From: Nocardioides marmoribigeumensis
GTDB taxonomy: Bacteria > Actinomycetota > Actinomycetes > Propionibacteriales > Nocardioidaceae
Direction of reading: 5' to 3'
Length of the DNA: 64,000 nucleotides
Assembly: GCF_031458325.1 (NCBI RefSeq)
Contig: NZ_JAVDYG010000001.1
Span: 1,116,001-1,180,000, forward strand
Positions 8,784-18,000 of this stretch are shown piece after piece. Every line of letters begins with the position of its first letter. Positions within the stretch are counted from its first letter, which is position 1. The translations under genes and the position numbers were made by a program. Under the pieces are notes generated by a model. That model was not told the origin of the DNA, searched no databases, and was given only the letters and a program-made list of their open reading frames with translations.

Positions 8784-9385
8784 TCCGGGTCCTCGTGGTC
8801 GACGACCACCCCTTGTTCCGCCAGGGGCTGGAGACGATGCTCTCCTTCACCGAGGACCTCGAGCTCGTCGGCTCCGCCGGCGACGCCGAGACCGCGGGGA
8901 GGCTCGCCGCCGAGCTCCGGCCGGACGTGGTCGTGATGGACCTCAACCTGCCCGGCATCAGCGGCGCCGAGGGCATCCGCCGGATCGTGGCGCAGCCCGC
9001 ACCGCCCGCCGTGCTCGTGCTCACGATGGTCGACGACGAGGACGCCGTCGGCGCCGCCCTGCAGGTGGGCGCCCTCGGCTACGTCCTCAAGGGCGCCCTC
9101 CAGGAGGAGGTGCTCGCCGCGATCCGCACGGTCGCTGCCGGTGGCGTCGTGGCCGGCGGCGAGGCCGCGCGTCGTGTGCTGCTCGGACGCCAGCGCTACC
9201 GCCGCGACCTCACCGAGCGGGAGGCCCAGGTGCTCGCCCTCGTCGCCGCGGGCCGGAGCAACTCCGAGATCGCCCGCGAGCTCGAGCTGAGCCTGAAGAC
9301 CGTGCAGAACCACGTCTCCCACCTGCTGACCAAGCTGCAGGTCCGCGACCGCACGCAGGCGGCGCTGCGGGCCCGGGGCCTGTGA
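8780..9385 (+). CDS. LuxR/NarL-family response regulator
   Basis: A 201-residue regulator. The receiver domain starts [16 protein letters not shown], with the acidic pair near residues 8-9, the phosphorylation Asp in VVMDLNLPG (residue ~54) and the Lys in YVLKGA. The C-terminal LuxR-type helix-turn-helix contains [20 protein letters not shown] and [18 protein letters not shown]. The GTG start overlaps the kinase stop by four bases. A long inverted repeat begins eight bases after the stop and probably ends the transcript. Confidence 0.93.
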   Translation: MIRVLVVDDHPLFRQGLETMLSFTEDLELVGSAGDAETAGRLAAELRPDVVVMDLNLPGISGAEGIRRIVAQPAPPAVLVLTMVDDEDAVGAALQVGALGYVLKGALQEEVLAAIRTVAAGGVVAGGEAARRVLLGRQRYRRDLTEREAQVLALVAAGRSNSEIARELELSLKTVQNHVSHLLTKLQVRDRTQAALRARGL

Positions 9386-9393
9386 CCCCCTCC

Positions 9394-9467
9394 GCTGTAC
9401 ATCGGAGTGATGGTCGCTCATCTGGCGTCACCACACGTGGTGAGCGACCACAACTCCGATTTACAGC
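9394..9467. repeat. 27-bp-arm inverted repeat between convergent genes
   Basis: GCTGTACATCGGAGT plus GATGGTCGCTCA (9394-9420) is mirrored at 9441-9467 with 24 of 27 positions paired, around a 20-base loop. The 3' arm includes the stop codon of the minus-strand YjbR gene. There is no U-tract on either strand, so it is either a bidirectional terminator of unusual form or a member of a dispersed palindromic repeat family. No open reading frame uses it. Confidence 0.8.
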
Positions 9468-9856
9468 TCGGCGAGCGCAGCGAGCTGGCGGCGGTTGGCC
9501 ACCTGGCGGTACGACGCGTCGACCAGCTCGGCGACCTCGTCCCAGCCCACGTCGTCGCGGTCGAGGTCGACGGCCCGCCAGCCGAAGGGGCCGACGTACG
9601 CCGGGAGGAAGAACCGCTCGTCCTGGTCGAGGGCACCCACGTCCCCCGGCTCGGGGACGAACAGCAGCGCGTGGTCGTGGCGGACGTGCCCGTCCGGGGT
9701 GCGCTCCCCGCCGCCGTACTGCGCGAACTGCTTGGCCACGCGCCAGGTGGGCCGGCCGTGGCTGATCCGCTCCTCCACCTCGGGCAGCGCCAGGCAGAGC
9801 GAGCGCAGGCGCACGAGCAGCGGGTCGGCGTCGTCGAACATGACCGGGTGGGGCAC
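9461..9856 (-). CDS. MmcQ/YjbR-family DNA-binding-like protein
   Basis: A 131-residue protein of the MmcQ/YjbR (CyaY-like fold) family. LRSLCLALPEVEERISHGRPTWRV is the characteristic start, and ERFFLPAYVGPFGWRAVDL and VGWDEVAELVDASYR complete the domain. Members are double-wing proteins thought to bind DNA, but their roles are poorly known. GTG 9856 is chosen over ATG 9841 because TATCGT (9864-9869) ends seven bases upstream, consistent with a leaderless mRNA. It is divergent from the patatin-like gene, whose -10 lies only 15 bases further on. Confidence 0.8.
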   Translation of the reverse strand: MPHPVMFDDADPLLVRLRSLCLALPEVEERISHGRPTWRVAKQFAQYGGGERTPDGHVRHDHALLFVPEPGDVGALDQDERFFLPAYVGPFGWRAVDLDRDDVGWDEVAELVDASYRQVANRRQLAALAEL

Positions 9857-9896
9857 CTCACCGACGATAGGCCCGACCGCTGGGTAGTTTCGAGGG

Positions 9897-10745
9897 GTGA
9901 CGACCCAGCCGCAGCCCGACCTCCGCACCGCCCTCGTCCTCGGAGGGGGTGGCATCACCGGGATCGCGTGGATGCTCGGCATCCTCAAGGGACTCCGCGA
10001 CGCCGGTGTCGACCTCACCGACGCCGACATCGTGGTCGGCACCTCGGCGGGCTCCGTGGTCGGGGCCCAGGTGACCAGCGGCCTCGACCTCGACGCGCTG
10101 TACGCCGGCCAGCTCGAGCCCCCGGACCACGAGATCGGGGCGGCCTTCGGGCTGCGCGAGCTGGTGTCCCTCGTCGGGCCCGCCCTGCTGCCGGGCTCGC
10201 CCCGCGCCCGGCGTCGCCGCGTCGGCTCGCTGGCGCTGCGCGCCCACCCCGGCAGCGGCCACGACCGGGTCGAGGTGATCAAGTCGCGCATCCAGGTGGG
10301 CGACTGGCCCGACCGCGACCTGAGGGTGACGGCGGTCGAGGCCGAGACGGGTCGGTTCGCGGTCTGGACGCGTGAGCTCGGGGTCGACCTGGTCGAGGCC
10401 GTCGCCTCGTCGTGCGCGGTCCCCGGCGTCTGGCCCCCGGTGGCGATCAAGGACCACCGCTACATCGACGGCGGCGTCCGCACGCCCGCCAACGCCGACC
10501 TCGCGCACGACGCCGACGCGGTCGTCGTCCTCGCCCCCATCCCCCGAGGCCTCAGCAAGGCCGGCTCCGTCGAGTCCCAGATGCGCCGGCTGCCGGCGCG
10601 CAGCACCTCCGTGGTGCCCGACAAGGAGTCGCTGCGGGCCTTCGGTCGCAACGTCCTCGACCCGGCCAAGCGCGCCGGCGCGGCCCGGGCGGGACTGCGT
10701 CAGTCCGCCGACCTGGTCGAGCGGGTCCGCGTCGTCTGGGGCTAG
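9897..10745 (+). CDS. Patatin-like phospholipase (NTE/RssA type)
   Basis: A 282-residue soluble patatin-like hydrolase. The oxyanion glycine loop GGGGITGIAW lies near residue 19, the nucleophile elbow GTSAGS supplies the catalytic Ser (about residue 51), and DGGVRTPANADLA carries the Asp of the Ser-Asp dyad. Such enzymes cleave phospholipid acyl chains or act as lysophospholipases. TAGTTT (9885-9890) ends six bases before the GTG, so the mRNA is probably leaderless. The TAG stop shares CTAG with the stop of the convergent HAD gene. Physiological substrate unknown. Confidence 0.88.
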   Translation: MTTQPQPDLRTALVLGGGGITGIAWMLGILKGLRDAGVDLTDADIVVGTSAGSVVGAQVTSGLDLDALYAGQLEPPDHEIGAAFGLRELVSLVGPALLPGSPRARRRRVGSLALRAHPGSGHDRVEVIKSRIQVGDWPDRDLRVTAVEAETGRFAVWTRELGVDLVEAVASSCAVPGVWPPVAIKDHRYIDGGVRTPANADLAHDADAVVVLAPIPRGLSKAGSVESQMRRLPARSTSVVPDKESLRAFGRNVLDPAKRAGAARAGLRQSADLVERVRVVWG

Positions 10746-11467
10746 AACCCCAGCCGCGCCGGCAGCTCGTCCAGCCCGGACACCACCGGCACGTCACGCG
10801 CCCGCGCGTCGGCCAGCAGGGCGGGGTCGGGCTCGTCGCGCGCGAGCCACACCGCCCGCACCCCGGCCCCCAGCGCGCCCAGCACGTCGACGTCGTACTC
10901 GTCGCCGACGTAGACGGTCTCCCCCGGTCTCGTGCCGAGCTCGGAGCAGGCGTGCTCGAAGACCCGCGGGTCCGGCTTGCCGAACCCCAGGGTGTCGCGG
11001 GTGACCACCACCGGCAGGAGCCGGTCGAGCCCGGCGGCCGCCAGCTTGCCGGCGGTGTAGTCACGGCCCGAGTTGGTCAGCGCCCCCAGCGCCAGCCCGG
11101 CGCCGGTGACCCGGTGCAGGAGCGGCACGGCGTCGTCGTACGCCCTGAGGAGGCGCTGGAAGACCGGCTCGTACGCCGCGTGGAAGCGGTCGCGGGCGCC
11201 GTCCGGCACGTCGTGGCCGAGGAAGCGCGCCGCCGCCTCGACCCGGCGGGTGCGCATCGTGGCGAAGTCGAGCTCCCCGCGGGTGAACGCGCGGAAGTAC
11301 CCCTCGGGGTCGGCGCGGAAGCGCTGCCCCGCCAGCAACGCCCGGTCGGGGTCGACCGACGGCCACAGCTCGGCGAACGCGGTCGCAGCGGCGCGCGACA
11401 TCGCGGCACGGGTGGTGAGCAGGGTGTCGTCGACGTCGACCAGGACGCCCCGCAGCGGGATGCTCAG
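10742..11467 (-). CDS. HAD-superfamily hydrolase, probable non-ATG start
   Basis: A HAD-type phosphatase or haloacid dehalogenase-like enzyme. Motif I, VDVDDTLL, lies upstream of the first in-frame ATG (11401), so starting there would delete the catalytic aspartates. Motif II is LTNSG, motif III KPDPRVF, and motif IV VGDEYDVDV. No in-frame ATG or GTG precedes motif I before the frame runs into ilvE. The best candidate is CTG at 11467, four bases after the ilvE stop, suggesting translational coupling; CTG 11455 is an alternative. From 11467 the protein is 241 residues. Co-transcription with ilvE is likely, but a metabolic link is not evident. Confidence 0.75.
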   Translation of the reverse strand: MSIPLRGVLVDVDDTLLTTRAAMSRAAATAFAELWPSVDPDRALLAGQRFRADPEGYFRAFTRGELDFATMRTRRVEAAARFLGHDVPDGARDRFHAAYEPVFQRLLRAYDDAVPLLHRVTGAGLALGALTNSGRDYTAGKLAAAGLDRLLPVVVTRDTLGFGKPDPRVFEHACSELGTRPGETVYVGDEYDVDVLGALGAGVRAVWLARDEPDPALLADARARDVPVVSGLDELPARLGF

Positions 11468-11471
11468 CGGC

Positions 11472-12557
11472 TCAGACCACGCGGTGCATCCAGCCGAAGG
11501 TGTCCTCGGCGCGGCCGTACTGGATGTCGACGAGGGCCTGGCGCACCCGCATCGTGAGCTCCCCGGCCTCGGCGACCTCGGGGGTCTCGCCGCCGTCCCA
11601 CTTCAGCGAGCCGACGGGCGTGACGACGGCCGCGGTGCCGCAGGCGAAGACCTCGACGATGTCACCGGAGGTCACCCCCTCCTGCCACTCGCGGATGTCG
11701 AAGCGGCGCTCCTCGACGGAGTGCCCCATCTTGCCGAGGAGCTCGATGATCGAGGCGCGGGTGATGCCCTCGAGGATCGTGCCGAGCTCGGGGGTGACGA
11801 TGCGGCCGTCCTTGAAGACGAAGTAGAGGTTCATCCCGCCGAGCTCCTCGACGTAGCGCCCCTCCTGCCCGTCGAGGAACACCACCTGGTCGCAGCCCTG
11901 GCCCATGGCCTCCTGCTGCGCGACCAGCGAGGAGGCGTAGTTGCCGCCGGTCTTGGCCGCGCCCATGCCGCCGCGGCCCGCGCGGGTGTACTCCTCGGTC
12001 AGCCACAGGGTGATCGGAGTCGGGCCCTTGGAGAAGTAGGCCCCGGCCGGCGACGCGATGACCATGTAGGTCACGTGCTTGGCCGGGCGCACGCCCAGGA
12101 ACGCCTCCGAGGCGAACATGAACGGCCGGACGTAGAGGCTCTTCTCACCGGCGGCCTCGGGCACCCAGCGCTCGTCGACCCCCACCAGGGCGTCGACGGT
12201 CGCGACGAAGTCCTCCACCGGGAGCTCGGGCAGGGCGAGGCGCTGCGAGGACCGCGCCAGGCGCTGGCCGTTGGCCTCCGGGCGGAAGGTCCACACCGAG
12301 CCGTCCTCACGGCGGTAGGCCTTCATGCCCTCGAAGATCTCCTGCGCGTAGTGCAGGACCGCCGTCGCCGGGTCGAGGGTCAGCGGGCCGTAGGCGCCGA
12401 TGCGGGCGCCGTGCCACCCCTCCTCCGGAGTCCACTCCACCGTGAGCATGTGGTCGGTGAAGTGGGTGCCGAAGCCGGGGTTCGCCAGGATCTCCGCGAG
12501 GCGCTCGTCCGGCGTGAGGTCGGGTCGCTGGTCGACCCGGATGTCGAGGCTGCTCAT
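11472..12557 (-). CDS. ilvE: Branched-chain amino acid aminotransferase
   Basis: A 361-residue class IV PLP aminotransferase that performs the last step of isoleucine, leucine and valine synthesis. Visible features are HYAQEIFEGMKAYR, the catalytic-lysine region AAKTGGNYASS, ELGGMNLYFV and TSGDIVEVFACGTAAVV. ATG 12557 begins the usual MSSLDI-type N terminus. An in-frame GTG at 12587 would add ten residues but falls inside a palindromic element (12582-12665) that looks like a control region. It lies downstream of leuB on the same strand, and the HAD gene follows within five bases. Confidence 0.93.
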   Translation of the reverse strand: MSSLDIRVDQRPDLTPDERLAEILANPGFGTHFTDHMLTVEWTPEEGWHGARIGAYGPLTLDPATAVLHYAQEIFEGMKAYRREDGSVWTFRPEANGQRLARSSQRLALPELPVEDFVATVDALVGVDERWVPEAAGEKSLYVRPFMFASEAFLGVRPAKHVTYMVIASPAGAYFSKGPTPITLWLTEEYTRAGRGGMGAAKTGGNYASSLVAQQEAMGQGCDQVVFLDGQEGRYVEELGGMNLYFVFKDGRIVTPELGTILEGITRASIIELLGKMGHSVEERRFDIREWQEGVTSGDIVEVFACGTAAVVTPVGSLKWDGGETPEVAEAGELTMRVRQALVDIQYGRAEDTFGWMHRVV

Positions 12558-12581
12558 GGGTGCACGGTACTTCCTTGTCAG

Positions 12582-12665
12582 TTTCACTAGGTCCCTAGTG
12601 ACGTTGTCGCTCCCCGAGCGAAGTTTCGCTCGGGGAGTGAGAGCTTCACTAGGTACCTAGTGAAA
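12582..12665. promoter_or_regulatory. Mirror-symmetric compound palindrome between leuB and ilvE
   Basis: Three palindromes share one centre at 12623.5. TTCACTAGGTACCTAGTGAA (12645-12664) is a perfect 20-bp palindrome. TCACTAGGTCCCTAGTGA (12584-12601) is the same site with one central change. Midway lies a 13-bp perfect stem, CTCCCCGAGCGAA with its complement (12610-12637). The two CACTAGG sites are centred 62 bp apart, about six helical turns, so a repressor could bind both on one face. The stem lacks a U-tract but could end leuB transcripts. Confidence 0.75.
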
Positions 12666-12668
12666 CCG

Positions 12669-13739
12669 TCACCCGGCGACGCGAGCGGCGATCGCGTCGC
12701 CGACCTCCGGCGTACGACGGGCCGCGCCGGACGAGCGCGCCGCGAGGTCGGCCAGGACGGCGTCCTCGATGCGCTTCGCGGCCGCGTCGTGACCGAGGTG
12801 GTCGAGCATGAGGGAGGCGGAGAGGATCGCCGCCGTGGGGTCGGCCTTCTGCTGGCCGGCGATGTCGGGGGCGGAGCCGTGGACGGGCTCGAACATCGAG
12901 GGGGCGGTGCGGTCGGGGTTGACGTTGCCGCTCGCGGCCAGACCGATGCCGCCGGTGATCGCGGCCGCGAGGTCGGTGATGATGTCGCCGAAGAGGTTGT
13001 CGGTGACGATCACGTCGAAGCGCGCCGGGTCGGTGGTCATGAAGATCGTCGCCGCGTCGATGTGGAGGTAGTCCACGGACACGTCGGGGAACTCCTCCCC
13101 CACCTCGCGCACGAGCCGCGACCAGACCGCGCCGGCGTTGACCAGCACGTTGGTCTTGTGGACGAGGGTGAGCTTGCGACGGGGACGCTTCAGGGCCCGG
13201 GCGAACGCGTCGCGCACGACCCGCTCGACACCGAAGGCGGTGTTGACCGAGACCTCGGTCGCGACCTCGGCCGGGGTGCCGACGCGCAGCGCCCCGCCGT
13301 TGCCGGTGTAGGGCCCCTCGGTGCCCTCGCGCACGACGACGAAGTCGACCTCGCCCGGGTCGCGCAGCGGGGACACGACCCCGGGGTAGATCCGCGACGG
13401 GCGCAGGTTGACGTAGTGGTCGAGCTCGAAGCGCAGCCGCAGCAGCAGGCCGCGCTCGAGGATGCCGGGCGGGAGGTTGGGGTCGCCGGGCTTGCCACCC
13501 ACCGCGCCGAGCAGGATCGCGTCGTGGCCGCGGATCTCCTCGAGCACGCTGTCGGGCAGCACCTCGCCGGTCGCGAGGTAGCGCTCGGCACCGAGGTCGT
13601 AGCGCTCGGTCTCGAACTTCACCTCGCCGTCGGTGGCGGCGGCGAGCACCTTGAGCGCCTCGTCGGTCACCTCACGGCCGATCCCGTCACCAGGGATGAC
13701 GGCGAGGCGGACGGAGGCGTCGGAGGTGGGGGTGCTCAT
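12669..13739 (-). CDS. leuB: 3-isopropylmalate dehydrogenase
   Basis: A 356-residue isocitrate/isopropylmalate dehydrogenase that oxidises 3-isopropylmalate in leucine synthesis; in CimA-containing bacteria it also handles the citramalate-derived intermediate. The N-terminal [20 protein letters not shown], the substrate-arginine segment [30 protein letters not shown] and [19 protein letters not shown] (NAD-binding loop) are all present, and the length is typical. TAGGCT lies eight bases before the ATG, so the leader is very short or absent. leuA, leuC and leuD are not in the window. The region to ilvE holds a compound palindrome. Confidence 0.94.
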   Translation of the reverse strand: MSTPTSDASVRLAVIPGDGIGREVTDEALKVLAAATDGEVKFETERYDLGAERYLATGEVLPDSVLEEIRGHDAILLGAVGGKPGDPNLPPGILERGLLLRLRFELDHYVNLRPSRIYPGVVSPLRDPGEVDFVVVREGTEGPYTGNGGALRVGTPAEVATEVSVNTAFGVERVVRDAFARALKRPRRKLTLVHKTNVLVNAGAVWSRLVREVGEEFPDVSVDYLHIDAATIFMTTDPARFDVIVTDNLFGDIITDLAAAITGGIGLAASGNVNPDRTAPSMFEPVHGSAPDIAGQQKADPTAAILSASLMLDHLGHDAAAKRIEDAVLADLAARSSGAARRTPEVGDAIAARVAG

Positions 13740-13802
13740 GGCTCCGAAGCCTAGACGCCGCCCGCTCGCCGGGCTCGACGCGACCGTTGGGCGAGCACGA
13801 CC

Positions 13803-13976
13803 TCAGTTGTCGTCGGGGCGCTCGCGCTCCCCGTCGTACGCCGTGGGGGCGCCGGCGGTGACCAGCTGCTTCTCCCAGTAGCGCGGGCGACGTCGTGCGG
13901 GACGGGTCTCACGGTCGGTGGTGCGCTCGTCGGTGCGGTGCCGGGCCGGGCCCCACTCGGGGTACATCTGGTACAT
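13803..13976 (-). CDS. Small basic hypothetical protein (57 aa)
   Basis: A 57-residue reading frame starting MYQMYPEWGPARHR and ending GERERPDDN. It is rich in Arg, Thr and Pro, with a central RRRPRYWEKQLV stretch and no membrane helix. Support comes from a good AGGAG ribosome-binding site six bases before the ATG, strongly G/C-biased third codon positions and its placement upstream of leuB in the same direction, with 63 bases between. No family is recognised. It could be nucleic-acid-binding given its charge, but that is speculation. Confidence 0.6.
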   Translation of the reverse strand: MYQMYPEWGPARHRTDERTTDRETRPARRRPRYWEKQLVTAGAPTAYDGERERPDDN

Positions 13977-14416
13977 CGTCTTCTCCTGCTTGCTCAGCGG
14001 TTCACGGGGTTCACGGTGGTGTCACCAGAGGTGACGAGGTGGTGTCCGCGATGGAGAGGAGAAGCGTCCGGCGCTGGCCGATGGGTCTCATGCAGCCGGC
14101 GGAGGGACGGGCCCTGCGCTCTTCGTTCCGGGTCCCGGAGGGAGAAGTCCACCGCTGTCGGATCCGACAGGGGGAGGGTGTTCTTCTTCACTCACCGCGG
14201 AGGGGTCGTAGAGCCCGCACAACACCAGCACCGCGGCGAGGTGGCTCTACTGGTGAGCCTCGCCGCGGCGACTGATAAGTACGAAGAACGACCGCATGGT
14301 GCTGCCAGGGTGACACGCCGGACCCGCCTCGCGCACGGTACTTTCGTCCCTTTCCATTTGCTGAGACGGATTCTCATATCCTGGTCAGGCGTCCAGGAGG
14401 TGTGAGGATCTCCGTC
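13977..14416. other. 440-bp intergenic region with several palindromes
   Basis: No convincing gene on either strand. It holds GTCACC-AGA-GGTGAC (14021-14035), the perfect 16-bp palindrome CTGTCGGATCCGACAG (14155-14170), and a strong hairpin at 14231-14268 with an 11-bp stem (CCGCGGCGAGG and its complement) and a competing inner stem. It ends with the Fur-like box described separately. The density of symmetric sites suggests control signals for the flanking divergent genes or a small RNA. Confidence 0.5.
14362..14376 (+). promoter_or_regulatory. Fur/Zur-like box upstream of the methyltransferase gene
   Basis: TGAGACGGATTCTCA matches the Fur-family pattern TGAnAATnATTnTCA at 10 of its 12 defined positions, with intact TGA and TCA ends. 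It lies 41 bases before the methyltransferase ATG and overlaps the likely promoter (a CATATC -10-like hexamer at 14375-14380). Binding by a Fur, Zur or related repressor is inference. Confidence 0.45.
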
Positions 14417-14983
14417 ATGAGTGCGCCGCTCGAGATCCCCGCCGTCGTGTCACGTGCCCTCGATGCCGCGCGCCGTCGGGGGTACGCCTCCTTCTGCCGC
14501 CACGAGACCGGCCGGCTCCTCGCCGCCCTCGCGGCCTCCCGCGAGGGGGTGGTCGCCGAGTTCGGCACCGGCACCGGGGTCGGCACGGCCTGGCTGCGCA
14601 GCGGGGCGCGCAGCGGCACCCAGATCGTGAGCGCCGAGCTCGACCCGGTCCTCGCCGGCGCGGCCTCCGAGGTGTTCGCCGACGACCCCCAGGTCGAGGT
14701 CGTGGCCGCCGACTGGTCGACGCTCAACGAGCGCGGTCCGTTCGCCCTGCTCTTCCTCGACGCGCGCGAGCCCAAGGTCAGCGGGCCCGACGTGGTCAGC
14801 GACCTGGTCGAGCCCGGCGGCGTCGTCGTGCTCGACGACTTCACCCCGTGCGAGTCGTGGCCCCCGGTCTACGAGGGCCGGGTCGACACGCTGCGCGAGC
14901 GGTGGCTGACCGACGAGCGCTTCACCACCGTCGAGGTGATGGTCGCCCCCGACACCAGCGCGCTCATCGCCGCCCGCCGCTGA
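14417..14983 (+). CDS. Class I SAM-dependent methyltransferase (O-methyltransferase-like)
   Basis: A 188-residue Rossmann-fold methyltransferase. Motif I, VVAEFGTGTGVGTAWL (about residues 46-61), binds SAM; IVSAELDPV provides the acidic residue for the ribose; FALLFLDAREPK resembles motif IV; VVVLDDFTP follows, as in small-molecule O-methyltransferases. ATG 14417 is preferred, with GAGGA eight bases upstream. A GTG at 14402 sits too close to AGGAGG to be a good start. The candidate Fur-like box upstream suggests metal-dependent control. No substrate is evident. Confidence 0.75.
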   Translation: MSAPLEIPAVVSRALDAARRRGYASFCRHETGRLLAALAASREGVVAEFGTGTGVGTAWLRSGARSGTQIVSAELDPVLAGAASEVFADDPQVEVVAADWSTLNERGPFALLFLDAREPKVSGPDVVSDLVEPGGVVVLDDFTPCESWPPVYEGRVDTLRERWLTDERFTTVEVMVAPDTSALIAARR

Positions 14984-15012
14984 GCCACCGGCCCGTCAGC
15001 CCGTCGCGTCGC

Positions 15013-18000
15013 TCACTGCGCCGGGCCCACCGCCACGTCGTCGACGTGCACGCCGTCGAAGCTGTTCTTGGCACACAGCGCCGGCACCCCGACCGAGGAG
15101 CAGAACGCGTCGGAGGTGAAGTGGAAGCGCACCTGCACGTCGCCCCCGGGTGAGGGCAGCAGGAGGTTGTAGGTCGTCCACCCCGGGTTGTCCGGGTTGG
15201 TCCCGCTGAACGAGCCGATCTGCCGCCACGTGGTGCCGTCGGAGGACCACTCGACCGTGACCGGGTCGAACGCCTCGATGTCGGTCCTGGCCGCGAAGCG
15301 CACCACGGACCTGCCCTTGGGCAGGCTGATCTTCGGCGAGGTCAGCGTCGCGTCGTCGTTGTCGACGTAGCCCGTCGGCCCGCTGATCGCGAAGGCGTGG
15401 CCGCTGTCGTTCTCCGCGGTCCCGTTGCCGTGACCCGGGGTGCCGCGCTGCCAGGTCGTCGGCGTGCCGGCCGCGGTCCAGCCCTGGGCCCCCGGCTCGA
15501 AGGAGTACGACGCCACGGGCGTCCCCATCACCGGCGCGGTCGGCGTCCCGGAGGACGGCGTCGGCACCTTGGAGTCGAACAGGTAGGTCCACACCCCGCG
15601 GCCGAACTGGGCCACCACGGCCTTGTTGTGGTTGTTCGGCTTGAGCGTGATGCTCGAGACCGGGCCACGGGGCAGGCCCTGCATCCGCGCGAACTTCGGG
15701 TCACGCAGGACGCCGGCGGCGTTGGAGGCGTAGGCGCCGAGGTCCGTGCCAACCAGGAGCTGGCGGTGACGGATGGTCACCCACGTGGCCGTCGTGTCGG
15801 GCAGGTTGGCCGACCACTTCACGAAGCTCCGTCCGCCGTCGACCGAGCGGTAGAGGTTGCCGGTCCCGAGGCGGGAGTTGGTGTCACCGGTGACGCCCGG
15901 CGGCACCCAGCGCCGGGTGTAGCCGCCGAGGGTGACGAAGACCCGCTTGCGGTTGTCCGGGTCGATCGCGATCGAGGTGATGTAGCGGTTGGGCAGCCCC
16001 TTGGCCGGCACGATGTGCCAGCCCCGGGCGGTGCCCTTGCGCGAGGTCAGCTTGCCGCCCACGTTGGTCGCCAGCCCGTTCTTGAACACCGCGGTCGAGC
16101 TGAACTGCTTGTTGAGCGTGTCGCAGTGACCGCAGAAGCCGACGTAGCTGGTGCTACCGATGTTGGCCACCGCGGACATCGAGTTGTCGGGGTCGGTCGC
16201 CGAGGAGGTGGCGCTCGCGCTGCCCGGGTGCGACCGCGTGCCGAGGTCGAAGACCTTGATCCACGTCGTGGTGGACGAGTCGGCGTCGGAGGCGTTGGTC
16301 ATGCCGGAGTCCGTGGCCGGGCCGACCAGCGTCTCGACGACCTCACGGCCCGCCGTGATCAGGTGGTTGGCGTCGCGGGGGTCCATCTGGAACGGGTTGG
16401 CGAACTTCGAGGCGGTCAGGCCCGGGTCGATGCTCTTCCAGGTCGACCCGCCGTCGGAGGAGACCGAGATCGCGGCGTTGGTGTACTCCTCGTAGGTCAC
16501 GTCGCTGTCGGCCGGGTCGACGGCGGAGAAGAATCCGTCGCCGCCGTACACCTCGTAGTGGCGGCGGTTGCGCTTCGGGTCGATCTTGAGGTTGCCGTTG
16601 TCCTGCAGGCCGCCGTACACCGTGCCGTCGTTGGCCATCGCGGCGTAGTAGGGCAGCAGCGTGCTGTAGCCGGCCTGGTCACCGGGGCCCCAGTGCGAGT
16701 TGTCCAGCTCGCCGTCGTCGTCGCTCTCGAAGCGGTAGCGGTAGGTGCCGCCGTCGTTGCCGACGACCAGCTGGACACCACCGGGGACCTTGGGGTCCTT
16801 GATCCAGATCCCGTCCTGCTGGTCGGGGTGGGTCGTGGAGTTGTCGTCGGTCGGCTCACGGTCGCCCGGGCAGGCGGGGAGGCCGGCGGACAGCAGCAGG
16901 CAGGAGTTGCCACCGAAGTACTTGCCGACCACCCGGAACTTCACCGGCACCGAGCCGTCGAGCGGCTGGCCCGACTGCGGCAGGTCGTTGGACCACAGCT
17001 CCTCGAGGCCGAACACGAGGCGTGTGGGCACACCGCTGGCCGTCGACCGGGTCGGGTCGGGCTGGACCCAGAGGTTGTACCAGCCCTGCACGCCCGGCTG
17101 GTAGCCGGTCGCGGTGCCGGTGCCGACCAGTGCGGAGCCCGTCGTCGGGTCCAGGGCCAGCTGCGTGCCGGAGGCGAGGCGGGTCCAGCTCGAGCCGAAG
17201 TTCGTCGACACGTAGAGGCCGTTGAGCACCGTCGTGCCGAGCGGCGGGCTGGTGCCCTCGGGGACGTCGATGCCGCTGACGCCACCGTTGTTGAGCAGGT
17301 TGGCGTCCTGGACGATCGCGTAGAGGATGTCGTGGTCCTGGCCGGACCCGCGGGCCTGTCCGAGCTCGGTGCGGCCGATGGCGCTCTGCGCGGCGAAGCC
17401 GGTCGCGGCCAGCTTCCTGAACGTGCGGGGGTCGCCCGTGGAGGAGCGGTAGACGCCGTTGCGCGGGGACTGGATGGTGCCGTTGCGGTTCTTCTTCTGG
17501 CCGCCGCGCCACCCCACGGTGGCCACGACCGTGCCTGCCTTGGTGGTGGTGTTCCTGCCGCCCGGCTGGACGACGACCACGTCGGTGACGGAGTTGGCGA
17601 AGTTGCACGCGGGCCGCTTGCTGACGTCGGTGACGCCCGCGCAGGTGCCCGTGGGCAGCACCGCGTTGGCATAGCTGCGGCCGCCGTCGCGGGAGACGAA
17701 CAGCCCGCGCTGGGTCGCGGCGTAGACGCGACGCGGGTGACCCGGGTCGACGGCCAGGGCGAAGCCGAGCGCACCGGAGGGGACGCCCTTCGCGCGCGTC
17801 CAGTGCCGGCCGAGGTCGCCGGACCAGTAGGCGCCCAGGCCGGTGTAGGCCGAGGAGCCGAACGTCGGCTCCCCGGTCAGCGCGATCAGCGTGCCGGTGC
17901 GGGCGGGGGTCCAGGCGACGGCGCCGGTGACCCCGGTCGGCAGGTTGCCGCCGGCATTGCGCCAGCTGCGGCCGAGGGTGTCCGAGCGCCAGATGCCACC

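Noticed and set aside
12610-12637. Simple Rho-independent terminator for leuB
   Set aside because: The stem is perfect but has no U-tract, and it is the centre of a larger symmetric unit, so a plain terminator call would mislead.
13994-14191. A 65-codon minus-strand frame beginning GTG in the 440-bp gap
   Set aside because: No ribosome-binding site or -10 at the right distance, mixed codon use, and it spans palindromic sites.
13895-14405. Overlapping plus-strand frames of 126 and 155 codons in the same gap
   Set aside because: Run across palindromes and the Fur-like box, have no start signal, and look unlike neighbouring proteins.
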